The notes beneath the pieces were generated by a model. It ran no database searches and had not been told where the DNA came from. It was given only the letters and a program-made list of their open reading frames with translations. Both the position numbers and the translations under genes were made by a program. From the NCBI RefSeq assembly GCF_051388935.1, contig NZ_JBPKBI010000021.1, forward strand, positions 38,041 to 102,040: a DNA stretch of 64,000 bases, written 5' to 3'. The stretch is from Yinghuangia sp035454725 (GTDB taxonomy: Bacteria > Actinomycetota > Actinomycetes > Streptomycetales > Streptomycetaceae). Numbering within the stretch: the first letter of the stretch is position 1; every line of letters starts with the position of its first letter. Positions 44,586 through 52,299 of this stretch are shown here, in pieces.

Positions 44586-45033
44586 TGTGGTTCCTTCGTC
44601 GACCATGCCGATGACTTCGAATACACCAGTTTCCTGGAGTCGGCCGTCCCGCGCATGCGCAGGGTCATCGCGTTCTTGATCATTGCGGGTTTGCGGCCCC
44701 CGAGGTCGTCCGGCCGTGTTCGGAACGCCGAATTCTCTTTCGCTGTAGCGGAAATCGCCTGGCGAGGGGGTGCGCTTCGCCAGGCGGCAACCGATGGGCG
44801 AGAGGGGTTTCCACTGTCGCCGTTCGGGAGCGCGGCTTGGCGGGGCGGGGTATGCCCCGGTCGAGACAAGGCCGTCAGATCGAAATAGCCTGGAAGTGTC
44901 CCCGACAGCGCAATGGCGGTGCTTCCCGCGCAGGGCGCGTCGCGAAGACAGCCGCTGGGTGGCACGGTGGCCGTGAAAGGTGCTCGCACCGGTCGCAGGC
45001 CCGCACCGGCCGGCTGGAAGGGCGGTACGGACG
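44586..45033. other. divergent intergenic region
   Basis: 448 bases between the DUF1254 gene and the frameshifted stress protein. No gene, long repeat or clear dormancy box is visible; GGGGTATGCCCC at about 44847 is the only short palindrome noticed. Confidence 0.4.
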
Positions 45034-45937
45034 ATGGTACTTCCGCTGGTCGTGGGCGCTGACGGCTCCGACTCCAGCCTGCAGGCGGTGGACTGGGCCG
45101 CGGACGAGGCGGCGCGCCACGGACTCCCCTTGCGAGTCGTCTACGCCTCCCTGTGGGAGCGGTACGAGGGACGCCGCCTGTCGATCGACACCGGTCACCC
45201 CCCGAAAGACGTCGTGGCCCAGGACATCGCCGCGTCCTGCGCGGAACGCGCGAGGTTGCGGGCACCGACGGTGGAGGTTGCAGGCAAGGTCATGCCGGAC
45301 GACGCCGAGTACGCCCTGCTGGAGGAGGGACGTACGTCGTTCGCGGTGGTCACGGGCTCCCGTGGGCGGGGCGGGCTGGCAGGGATGTTGCTCGGGTCCG
45401 TGAGCCTCGCGGTGGCGGGCCGCGCCGTGTGTCCTGTCGTCGTTGTCCGCGGCGAGGAGCGGAACCGGCAGGGGGCCTTGGGCCGAGTGGTCGTCGGCGT
45501 CGGCGGCGTCGCCGAGGGATCGGCCGCCATACGGTTTCGCTTTCCGGGAAGCCCAGGCACGCCACTGCGCCCTTGCCGCCGTGCGGGCCTGGCGCAACCC
45601 GGTTCCGGAGTACCAGGGGACGCTGATCTCGGACCATCGCGCCCGGATCCACGAGGAACAGGCGTCGGCCTTTCTCGCCGACGCGCTGCGCGATGCGGTG
45701 CGTGATCATCCCGAGGTAGACGTGCACCGCCGCACGGTGGAGGGCCCCGCTCACAGGGTTCTCCTGGAGTCGTCCGCCGAAGCCGACCTGGTGGTCGTCG
45801 GTGCTTTGCGGCGGCACGGCCATTTCGGTCTCCAACTCGGCAGGGTCGCCCACGCGCTGCTGCATCACTCCGCGTGCCCGGTCGCGATCGTCCCGCAGCA
45901 GGCCGAACCCGTGGTGGGTGCAGTGCGAGGCTCGTGA
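45034..45937 (+). pseudogene. two-domain universal stress protein with a one-base frameshift
   Basis: Domain 1 is intact (VVGADGSDSSLQAVDWAADEAARH ... VTGSRGRGGLAGMLLGSVSLAVAGRAVCPVVVVRG). Domain 2 starts VVVGVGGVAEGSAAIRF, then the frame breaks at the TTT at 45535-45537. Removing one T restores AFREAQARHCALAAVRAW and the rest of the domain to GLQLGRVAHALLHHSACPVAIVPQ, ending at the TGA at 45935-45937. As read, the product would be a one-domain USP with a 60-residue foreign tail. A homopolymer sequencing error is as likely as a true mutation. It overlaps the ribosome site of the next gene, implying co-transcription. Confidence 0.85.
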
Positions 45938-45947
45938 AGGAGGTCCC

Positions 45948-46973
45948 GTGGTCGCGAAAGGCGTGGAAGTGGAACTCGCCTGGATCGTGGAGGATCCCGG
46001 GCCGATCGAGACGCAGCCTCTGCGGCGGGTGCGACGGGCCGTACCGAGCCCGGGACCCGGCGAGGTGCGGGTTCGGGTCGAGGCGTGCGGCGTTTGCCGG
46101 ACCGACCTGCATCTCGCCGAAGGCGATCTCGCCCCGCACCGCCCGGGGACCGTGCCGGGCCACGAGGTCGTGGGCAGCGTGGACGCGCTGGGTCCGCAGG
46201 CGTCGCGATTCGCGATCGGCTCCCGTGTCGGCATCGCCTGGCTGCGGCACACGTGCGGCGCGTGCCGTTACTGCCGTGCCGGGCGCGAGAATCTGTGCCC
46301 GTACTCGGCGTACACCGGCTGGGACGCGGACGGCGGGTTCGCCGAGCACGCCGTGGTGCCGGAGGCCTTCGCGTACGCACTGCCCGCCGCCGCAGCAGCG
46401 CAAGAACTCGCGCCTTTGCTGTGCGCCGGCATCATCGGATACCGGGCCCTCAAGCGCAGCGAACTACCCCCCGGGGGACGGCTGGGCATCTACGGCTTCG
46501 GCGCCTCGGCCCATCTCGCGGCCCAGGTCGCGCTGGCCCGGGGCGCCACCGTGCACGTGATGACGCGCGCGGCATCCGCGCGGACCCTCGCGCTCGATCT
46601 GGGCGCGGCGTCGGCGCAGGACACCTACGACGCCCCGCCCGAACCACTGGACGCGGCCATCGTCTTCGCGCCCGTCGGCGACATCGTCCCCCACGCCCTG
46701 GCGGCGCTGGACCGCGCGGGCACCCTCGCGCTGGCCGGCATCCACCTGACCGACATCCCGACTCTCGACTACCAGAAGCACCTGTTCTACGAACGCCAGG
46801 TGCGAAGCGTCACCGCGAACACCCGGGACGACGGCGAGGAATTTCTGCGGACGGCCCACGACATCGGCATCAGGCCGACCGTGACGCCTTATCCGTTGGA
46901 GCAGGGGGACCGGGCTCTGGCCGATCTGGCTGCGGACCGTGTACGCGGTGCGGCGGTGCTCGTCGCCGGATGA
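45948..46973 (+). CDS. zinc-dependent alcohol dehydrogenase, MDR superfamily
   Basis: A 341-residue protein. Catalytic zinc ligands lie in ACGVCRTDLHLAEGD (C50) and PGHEVVG (H72, E73). The structural zinc cysteines are 103, 106, 109 and 117 (CGACRYCRAGRENLC). The nucleotide fold IYGFGASAHLAAQVAL departs from the usual GxGxxG (GFGASA), as in AdhA-type zinc-binding alcohol dehydrogenases of mycobacteria and streptomycetes. GTG 45948 follows AAGGAGG by four bases and sits ten bases after the stress protein stop, so the pair forms an operon. Likely aldehyde/alcohol redox balancing. Confidence 0.92.
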   Translation: MVAKGVEVELAWIVEDPGPIETQPLRRVRRAVPSPGPGEVRVRVEACGVCRTDLHLAEGDLAPHRPGTVPGHEVVGSVDALGPQASRFAIGSRVGIAWLRHTCGACRYCRAGRENLCPYSAYTGWDADGGFAEHAVVPEAFAYALPAAAAAQELAPLLCAGIIGYRALKRSELPPGGRLGIYGFGASAHLAAQVALARGATVHVMTRAASARTLALDLGAASAQDTYDAPPEPLDAAIVFAPVGDIVPHALAALDRAGTLALAGIHLTDIPTLDYQKHLFYERQVRSVTANTRDDGEEFLRTAHDIGIRPTVTPYPLEQGDRALADLAADRVRGAAVLVAG

Positions 46974-47075
46974 CCAGGCGGGCTGCCCGGCAGGACGCCC
47001 GATCTCCCCCGGGCGCTTCCGACATACGCCCGCAGGGTCGACTGTGGAATCAGGACGACGTTCGGAGGTACGGCC

Positions 47076-47405
47076 GTGATCACGTCACTGGCCGCGGCGG
47101 GCAGTGCGCTCGCCTACCGCGGTGACCACATGGACGACAACGACTGGATGTGGGTGTTCGGCCCTCTCATGATGGCTGTCTGGCTCGCGCTGCTGGCCGT
47201 CCTCGTGTGGTGGCTCGTCACTCTCGCGAACCGGAAGAGCGGTTCCGCCAAGGACACAGCCGATCACACAGCTCACCCCGCGCACACCGCCCCGATGACC
47301 CCCGAGGAGGTGCTCGCGATGCGATTCGCACGCGGCGAGATCGGGGCAGCCGAATACCGCGAGGCGCTGGAGCACCTCCGTGCCAGGCACGACAACACGC
47401 AGTGA
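47076..47405 (+). CDS. single-helix membrane protein with SHOCT tail
   Basis: A 109-residue protein: one hydrophobic helix (WMWVFGPLMMAVWLALLAVLVWWLVTLA), a His/Ala/Thr-rich linker (HTAHPAHTAP), and a C-terminal SHOCT motif (TPEEVLAMRFARGEIGAAEYREALEHLRA). GTG 47076 has CGGAGG upstream. Small SHOCT membrane proteins recur in actinobacterial stress clusters; function unknown. It is the last dormancy-type gene before the RiPP-like island. Confidence 0.85.
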   Translation: MITSLAAAGSALAYRGDHMDDNDWMWVFGPLMMAVWLALLAVLVWWLVTLANRKSGSAKDTADHTAHPAHTAPMTPEEVLAMRFARGEIGAAEYREALEHLRARHDNTQ

Positions 47406-47773
47406 AACCGACGCGCTGTTGGGGTGTGGGGAACCGGAAGGGTGAGCGCGCTGCAACGCCGAACGGTCGGTGTCGGTCGGCGTTGACGGTGTGCACAGCG
47501 TCGCGGCGAGATGAGCTTCGAAGCGGCCCACGCCGACGCGTCGGTGCGCCCGAGCCCGGACGAGCCGGCGAACATCCGCGTGATCATGCCCATCTGGCAC
47601 TCGTCGTTGCGTTTGCCGAGCCGGGGCAGAGCAGAACCGGGCAGGGCCGGGCAGAGTCGGGATAAATTGGGCAGAACCGGGCAAAGTCGGACCGCGTTGG
47701 GCAGAGCCGAGCCGGGCCGCGTTGCCGCGTCGGGAGGCGTCGTGTGTGGCGTGTCGAAGTTTGCCGCGCCCGA
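47406..47773. other. intergenic with degenerate repeat array
   Basis: 368 bases between the SHOCT protein and the exporter of the RiPP-like operon, which converge. Holds the 10-bp repeat array described separately and no gene. Confidence 0.6.
47631..47710. repeat. 10-bp degenerate tandem repeat
   Basis: Eight head-to-tail 10-base units related to GCAGARYCGG run without spacer from 47631 to 47710. Examples are GCAGAACCGG, GCAGGGCCGG, GCAGAGTCGG and GCAAAGTCGG. Two units are strongly diverged. The period is close to one DNA helical turn. It sits at the boundary of the RiPP-like island. Confidence 0.75.
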
Positions 47774-49180
47774 CTACCGCCGGGGGAACGTGCGTCGTGT
47801 GCCCTCGCGGTGTCTGCGGCCGACGGCGAAGAGGCGGTGCGTGTGTGCCCGTCGCACCGGCCTCGGGGACGGGATCGTGGAAGCGTCGCGGACGGCGGCG
47901 GAGAGGGGACCGGGCCCGCTGTGGGCCGGGTCGGGGAAGCGCAGCACCACCGTCAGGATCACGCCGAGCGAGGCGGTGAAGGCGAACAGGCCCACCAGCG
48001 GATGCGTCGCGATCCGCAGCCCGACGCCGGCCCATGAGCCGGCCAAGGCCCCCAGAGACGTCAGCGCGAACGACCAGCTCATGACGGTGACGAAGCTGCT
48101 GCCCCGGAATGATTCCTGCCGCAGGGTGGTGACGAGCACGTCGCGCATCCGCGTGAGAGCGCCCGTCAGGGCCACGTACCCGAGGGCGATCGGCCACACG
48201 GCGGTGTGTGGCAGCAGGGCCACGCATCCCGCGAAGACCGCGACCACGGCCATGGCGGCGATGGTCGAGACCAGCAGCGACGTCCGTACGCCCATGTGTC
48301 GCCGGGCAAGCGGGGCCAGGTGCGGACCCACGGTCGCTCCGATGCCGAAGCAGGCCACGACCAGCCCGAGCGAGGTGGCGTCGGACCAGGGCATCGTGCG
48401 GGCGATCCACAGGTACACGAAGATGCCGGCGAGTGTCCGGCCCATCGATCCGACGAATCCCAGAGCGGGAGAGGTCGGACCGGAGCGCACCAGTGCGTGG
48501 GCGAAGTCGCGTACGGACATGCGGGCGCCGGTGGCGCGGAAGTCCTCGGTGTTCTGTGCCGTGACGGGCGTGGTGACGACCGTGCGGCGGCCGACCGTAC
48601 GGAAACACACGCCGAGTGCGGACAGCACCATGTTCACCGCGATCAGGATCGTGAAGGACCGGCCGGAAACGAGACTGCCCAGCGGCATGCCGATGACGAG
48701 CCCGATGAAGCCGAGCACGGAGTAGACGGAGGCGTTGAAGGACAGCGCGTGGCCGGGGCCGAGCTGCGCGAGTTGCTGGGCGTAGAACTCCTCCACCACG
48801 TCGGCGATCGCGGGGAAGAACGCCGCGAACAGCAGATAGGCGGCCAGGATGGGCACGGCGTGACCGGGGGCCAGGAGGATGGCCGTCAGGGCGAGAAGGG
48901 ACAGGAGAGCCTCGACGAGGTCGGAGACGACCAGGACCGTGGCCGGGTTGAACCCGGAGAGGAGACGGGCGGTCAGGGGCGCGGCGAAGCCGAGCCCCGC
49001 CGACACAGTCGCCGACACGGCGACCCACACCAGGGGAAGAACGCCCTGGGCCACGGTGCCGTCGGAGCCGCCTTCAATGACGCGGGTGCCGACGATCGAG
49101 AGGGAGAGGCCGGCCAGCATCCAGCGCCGGGCCCGGAGGATTATCGCGACCGGTGGCGCGGCTTGTCGGTCGAGCAGCAT
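47774..49180 (-). CDS. MFS transporter, probable exporter of the RiPP-like operon
   Basis: A 468-residue protein with about twelve membrane helices, starting MLLDRQAAPPVAIILRARRWMLAGLSLSIVGTRVIEGG. Typical MFS loop residues are less conserved than in drug exporters; recognisable helices include GLGFAAPLTARLLSGFNPATVLVVSDLVEALLSLLALTAILLA and VYLWIARTMPWSDATSLGLVVACFGIGATVGPHL. The start ATG at 49178-49180 has GAAGG eight bases upstream. It follows the HExxH gene by 108 bases on the same strand and is the last gene of the operon, where peptide exporters commonly sit. Substrate assignment is inferred from position only. Confidence 0.85.
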   Translation of the reverse strand: MLLDRQAAPPVAIILRARRWMLAGLSLSIVGTRVIEGGSDGTVAQGVLPLVWVAVSATVSAGLGFAAPLTARLLSGFNPATVLVVSDLVEALLSLLALTAILLAPGHAVPILAAYLLFAAFFPAIADVVEEFYAQQLAQLGPGHALSFNASVYSVLGFIGLVIGMPLGSLVSGRSFTILIAVNMVLSALGVCFRTVGRRTVVTTPVTAQNTEDFRATGARMSVRDFAHALVRSGPTSPALGFVGSMGRTLAGIFVYLWIARTMPWSDATSLGLVVACFGIGATVGPHLAPLARRHMGVRTSLLVSTIAAMAVVAVFAGCVALLPHTAVWPIALGYVALTGALTRMRDVLVTTLRQESFRGSSFVTVMSWSFALTSLGALAGSWAGVGLRIATHPLVGLFAFTASLGVILTVVLRFPDPAHSGPGPLSAAVRDASTIPSPRPVRRAHTHRLFAVGRRHREGTRRTFPRR

Positions 49181-49288
49181 GGAACGTACCTTCGGACGCT
49201 GTCGTCGGCGCCGGCCGCCGGGGGCGGGTCGCGCGCCGGTGGTCCGGCACGCGTTCGTTCGTGGCACGCGCCGGAGCGGTGGCTCGGG

Positions 49289-50272
49289 TCAACTCGCGGG
49301 GCACAGCGCCTTCTCGGCCCCGGGAAACGACGTGATCTCGCGGTTCAGCGCCTTCTCGCCCTCGGAATTCAGTCCGGGGGGCGCCGGGATCTGCGGGAGG
49401 AGCCAGCGGACGACGTCTCGGCGTCGGTCGTCGAGCCAGTGGTCGTCCAGTTGAAGCAGCAGGTTGCCGAGGTAGCGGGCCCGGAAGGACGTCTGCTGGA
49501 GGGAACGGAGCGATCCGTCGTTCTCCGGGGCGGCGGATTTCCGCACGACCTGGTCGTAGTAGTAACCGAGATGCGCGTAGACCGTGTAAGCGGCGAATGC
49601 CTTCTCGGTTCCCCAGCACCGACTGGATTCCTCGGTCTGCCACCAGGGAATCTCGATGAAGTCCGGGGTGGATTCGAGAAAAACCCTCGGGAATCCCCGC
49701 ACGAGGCGGTACGTCTTGGCGTGCACCGCCTCGTGCAACAGCGACTCGGCCGCCGCTTCATCACGGCCGGTCAACTGCGCCCCGATGAGCATGGCGCCGG
49801 CGACATGGTCCCAGGACCCGCCCAGGATTTTTCCGCCGTCCGCGAGAAAGACGCGGGACACGAACGGACGGGTCTCTTCCCACAGTTCCGGAACCCTCTC
49901 CTGAAGGCGCTCGTCGGCCTTTTCCAGGAGTAGTGCGAGCTCCGACCGGGACACTTCGTCGTCGGGTCGGGTGCTGTACTGCTCCTCGGCGGCCAGCGTG
50001 TCGAGGGTCCTTTCGAGAGCCGCGTCGGCGGGGTGATCACGACGCAGCCATGCTGCGACGTCCCCGCTTTCGACAGGCGTCAGATAGGCGGGCGGAAGGG
50101 GGCGCATGGAGTCGCCGGACCATCGCTCGCAGAGAATGTGGTCGACCATGGGGTGAATGGCATGGCCGGAGGCCGACTCGGGGGAGAGACCGAATCCGGT
50201 GTAGAAGGGGGCGGAATTCCGGGCGACCTGCTCGGCGCTTCCGTACGGCCCGACTGCCAAGGCCGGTTTCAT
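49289..50272 (-). CDS. HExxH-motif protein, putative peptide-modifying enzyme
   Basis: A 327-residue protein with a metal-binding HExxH in ESLLHEAVHAKTYRL (H180, E181, H184) and a downstream His (YTVYAHLGYYY, H234) as possible third ligand. Proteins with an HExxH domain encoded beside YcaO enzymes form a recognised RiPP family. Some members have been reported to be 2-oxoglutarate-dependent peptide beta-hydroxylases rather than proteases; which applies here is not known. Its ATG at 50270-50272 overlaps the YcaO stop (ATGA), so the two are translationally coupled. No signal peptide or membrane helix. Confidence 0.85.
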   Translation of the reverse strand: MKPALAVGPYGSAEQVARNSAPFYTGFGLSPESASGHAIHPMVDHILCERWSGDSMRPLPPAYLTPVESGDVAAWLRRDHPADAALERTLDTLAAEEQYSTRPDDEVSRSELALLLEKADERLQERVPELWEETRPFVSRVFLADGGKILGGSWDHVAGAMLIGAQLTGRDEAAAESLLHEAVHAKTYRLVRGFPRVFLESTPDFIEIPWWQTEESSRCWGTEKAFAAYTVYAHLGYYYDQVVRKSAAPENDGSLRSLQQTSFRARYLGNLLLQLDDHWLDDRRRDVVRWLLPQIPAPPGLNSEGEKALNREITSFPGAEKALCPAS

Positions 50273-51558
50273 TCGCTGCTCCCTTCCAGCAGTGCGGCAC
50301 ATGTCTCCGGCGAATACAGCCTTCCCACGGGGACGAGCGGGCGGCACAGCATGATTCCGTAGAACTGCTCCAGGCCCGGCGCGATGACCTGGACCACGTG
50401 GACGCCCCGGTTGTTCTTCTCCGGACTGCCGACGTATTTCCACAAAGGCCGCCAGAAGACCTCGAAGCCGTTCTTCCGCAGGGATTCCAAAAGGTGGACC
50501 GACTCCTTTTTCGGCGGCGCGTCCGTCGGCATGGCCGGTGTTCTCTCCCGCAGGAAGCGGGCGTACGTGCCCTGCGACGCCCACTGCGGGTCCGGCACCT
50601 CCGCCGCCCGGCGGAGCTTCGGATAAGGGTCGAGGTTTTCGGGTTCCCGCCCGCCCTCGTCGGCGAAAGTCACCCCTGCGGCAAACGCCTTCCACTCCTG
50701 ATACAGCTCGGTCACCGCCCGCTCGTAGGCGACGTCGGGGAAGCGCGAACATCCCATTCCGATCAGCGCGGTCGCGCTTCCGGCCGGACGGAGGTGCGCC
50801 ATGACGACGCATCCGGTGTGGGCGGTCACGTCCACGACGACCGCCTCGCCCGCGAGAGCGGTCTCGATGGTGTCGAGCGCTCGTTTGAGGAGGGGAGGCT
50901 CCCCGCCTCGGATGCGATGGACAGGACGCGGCTGCAACACCGAGGAGAGAAGGTGCTGGCTGAGTGCGTCACGCTCGACAAGTTCGTTGACGGCGTGGAC
51001 GAGGGCGTCGTCCGGGGTTGCGCCTGCCGCATATCCGTTGGTCGTCGAATAGCGTTCGAGGACGACCAGATCAGACTCCGCTTCGTCGCCGTGATACGCG
51101 AAGTCGGCGGCTGCCGCCGGATAGACGACTCGTCGTCCCGTCCGGATGGGATGGAGATCGAGAAGCGCGTGGAACGGCACCGTGGCCTGTTCCGTCGCCG
51201 GGCGAACGTCATGTGCGTATGTGCAGAGAAAGTCGAACTGCTTGAATTCGGGTGGCGGCAGAACCTCCCACGCGTGTTCATTCGCCTGACCCGGAAGAGC
51301 ATTCCGCGCGCCCGCGTGCTCGAACGCCTCGAAGAGTGCGCCGGCAAGTGACTGCGTCCCCACGCCTTTTCCGGTCGCCTGCCCGAGCACCTTCCCGGCC
51401 GCGTCCGACAGCGTGGCCTGGTACACCGCGACGCCACGGCCGGAGCCGCCCGAGAGCCTCCAGGAAAGGGACAGGCCGTGTGCGCGGGCGGCTTCGCCGG
51501 CCAGCCGAAGCGACTCGGCGACAGTGGTGGATCGCTCCCGGTCGCTCACACGATCCAA
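50269..51558 (-). CDS. YcaO-domain cyclodehydratase-like protein
   Basis: A 429-residue stand-alone YcaO protein. Family ATP-binding segments are visible: GKGVGTQSLAGALFEAFEHAGAR near the N-terminus, then ERYSTTNGYAAGATPDDALVHAVNELVERDALSQHL with the conserved Glu residues, and SRFPDVAYERAVTELYQEWKAF. YcaO enzymes use ATP to activate backbone amides, forming azolines, thioamides or amidines in peptides. No E1-like (ThiF/ocin) partner or TfuA is encoded nearby. The TTG at 51556-51558 has GGAGG eight bases upstream and is preferred; GTG 51549 is an alternative. It follows the small-peptide gene by 108 bases. Confidence 0.9.
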   Translation of the reverse strand: MDRVSDRERSTTVAESLRLAGEAARAHGLSLSWRLSGGSGRGVAVYQATLSDAAGKVLGQATGKGVGTQSLAGALFEAFEHAGARNALPGQANEHAWEVLPPPEFKQFDFLCTYAHDVRPATEQATVPFHALLDLHPIRTGRRVVYPAAAADFAYHGDEAESDLVVLERYSTTNGYAAGATPDDALVHAVNELVERDALSQHLLSSVLQPRPVHRIRGGEPPLLKRALDTIETALAGEAVVVDVTAHTGCVVMAHLRPAGSATALIGMGCSRFPDVAYERAVTELYQEWKAFAAGVTFADEGGREPENLDPYPKLRRAAEVPDPQWASQGTYARFLRERTPAMPTDAPPKKESVHLLESLRKNGFEVFWRPLWKYVGSPEKNNRGVHVVQVIAPGLEQFYGIMLCRPLVPVGRLYSPETCAALLEGSSE

Positions 51559-51618
51559 CGTCGGTACCTCCGGCCGTGATGTGTTCGAGTGATGGCGGTC
51601 CCGCCGGACTCGGCGGAA

Positions 51619-51653
51619 CGGCCGTCGCACCCGGTGGTGCGGTGCGACGGCCG
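51619..51653 (-). terminator. attenuator-like hairpin after the precursor gene
   Basis: A perfect 13-bp stem (51619-51631 with 51641-51653) with a 9-base loop lies 14 bases past the precursor stop and before the YcaO start, on the same transcript. Partial termination here would make excess precursor mRNA relative to the enzymes, as in many peptide natural-product operons. Confidence 0.7.
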
Positions 51654-51666
51654 GGCGTCCGAGCGG

Positions 51667-51807
51667 CTAGCGCTGCTCGTTGCTCTGCTTCTCCGGGGAC
51701 TTCCTCGGTGCCTTCGCCCGAGTGAAGAAGGCGTCCTCGAACGTCCGCTTCTCGCCCTTTTGTTCGGCGAAGTTCAGGTCACCGCTCGCCGTCTTTCCGT
51801 GTCCCAT
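51667..51807 (-). CDS. 46-residue putative RiPP precursor peptide
   Basis: Encodes MGHGKTASGDLNFAEQKGEK followed by RTFEDAFFTRAKAPRKSPEK and QSNEQR. ATG at 51805-51807 with AGGAA about eight bases upstream. It is small, highly charged, lacks cysteine, and has Ser/Thr at positions 6, 8, 22, 29, 37 and 42. Position as the first gene before a YcaO and an HExxH gene, separated by an attenuator hairpin, argues that it is the substrate. The leader/core boundary cannot be set; the FEDAFF segment and the Lys/Arg-rich tail are candidate core regions. No known RiPP class was recognised. Confidence 0.72.
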   Translation of the reverse strand: MGHGKTASGDLNFAEQKGEKRTFEDAFFTRAKAPRKSPEKQSNEQR

Positions 51808-52299
51808 GTCGAATTCCTCGTTTCCTCGAAGAGCCGTGGTCCTTCGTGGGTGAAGGACCGGGTGCGCCCCGTGCCCCGCACGGCCGATCAGGCCGGGCCC
51901 AAGACGTCGGCGACGCCACGGAAGGAGCCTGCCGAGAAGCGCTGTCGTGCCGGTCACATATCGGTCACGCGCCCGTCACGCGTACCGACTCAGTCGGAGG
52001 TCCGCGGCACGGCTGACCGGCAAGATCCAATGGGGGCATGCGGGTTCGCCGTGCGGGTCTGATCGCCGCCCGGGGAACGCCTCGGGGTGGCAGGCGTGCG
52101 CCCAGGCTTGGCTCGACGGGACGAGGGTGTGCCGCGCCAGGGGGGATCTCGTCCCGGCATGAGGCGGCCCGTCGGCCCGGAGAGGATCCGGGGCGACGGG
52201 CCGCCTGTGGGTTCGTCAGTGTTCGTCGGTCTCGCGCCCGTGCTGTGGCAGGTTCGCGCACCGCACTTCCGGTCGGCGCGAAACCCTATGCCGCTGAGC
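51808..52299. other. intergenic, promoter of the RiPP-like operon
   Basis: 492 bases upstream of the precursor gene and downstream of the lipoprotein gene. It must hold the operon promoter and contains the hairpin at 52162-52206. Open frames here are shadows without support. Confidence 0.5.
52162..52206 (-). terminator. hairpin after the substrate-binding protein gene
   Basis: A perfect 12-bp outer stem (52162-52173 with 52195-52206) with additional GC pairing inside lies about 95 bases past the lipoprotein stop at 52300. It should isolate the RiPP-like operon from upstream transcription. Confidence 0.65.

Noticed and set aside
47631..47710. Possible repetitive-peptide gene through the 10-bp array
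   Set aside because: A 10-base period does not preserve frame from unit to unit, and there is no start with a ribosome site.
49289..50272. HExxH protein as a simple zinc protease or leader peptidase
   Set aside because: Possible, but the absence of a signal peptide or known protease family features, and the YcaO coupling, favour the peptide-modification family; left open rather than asserted.
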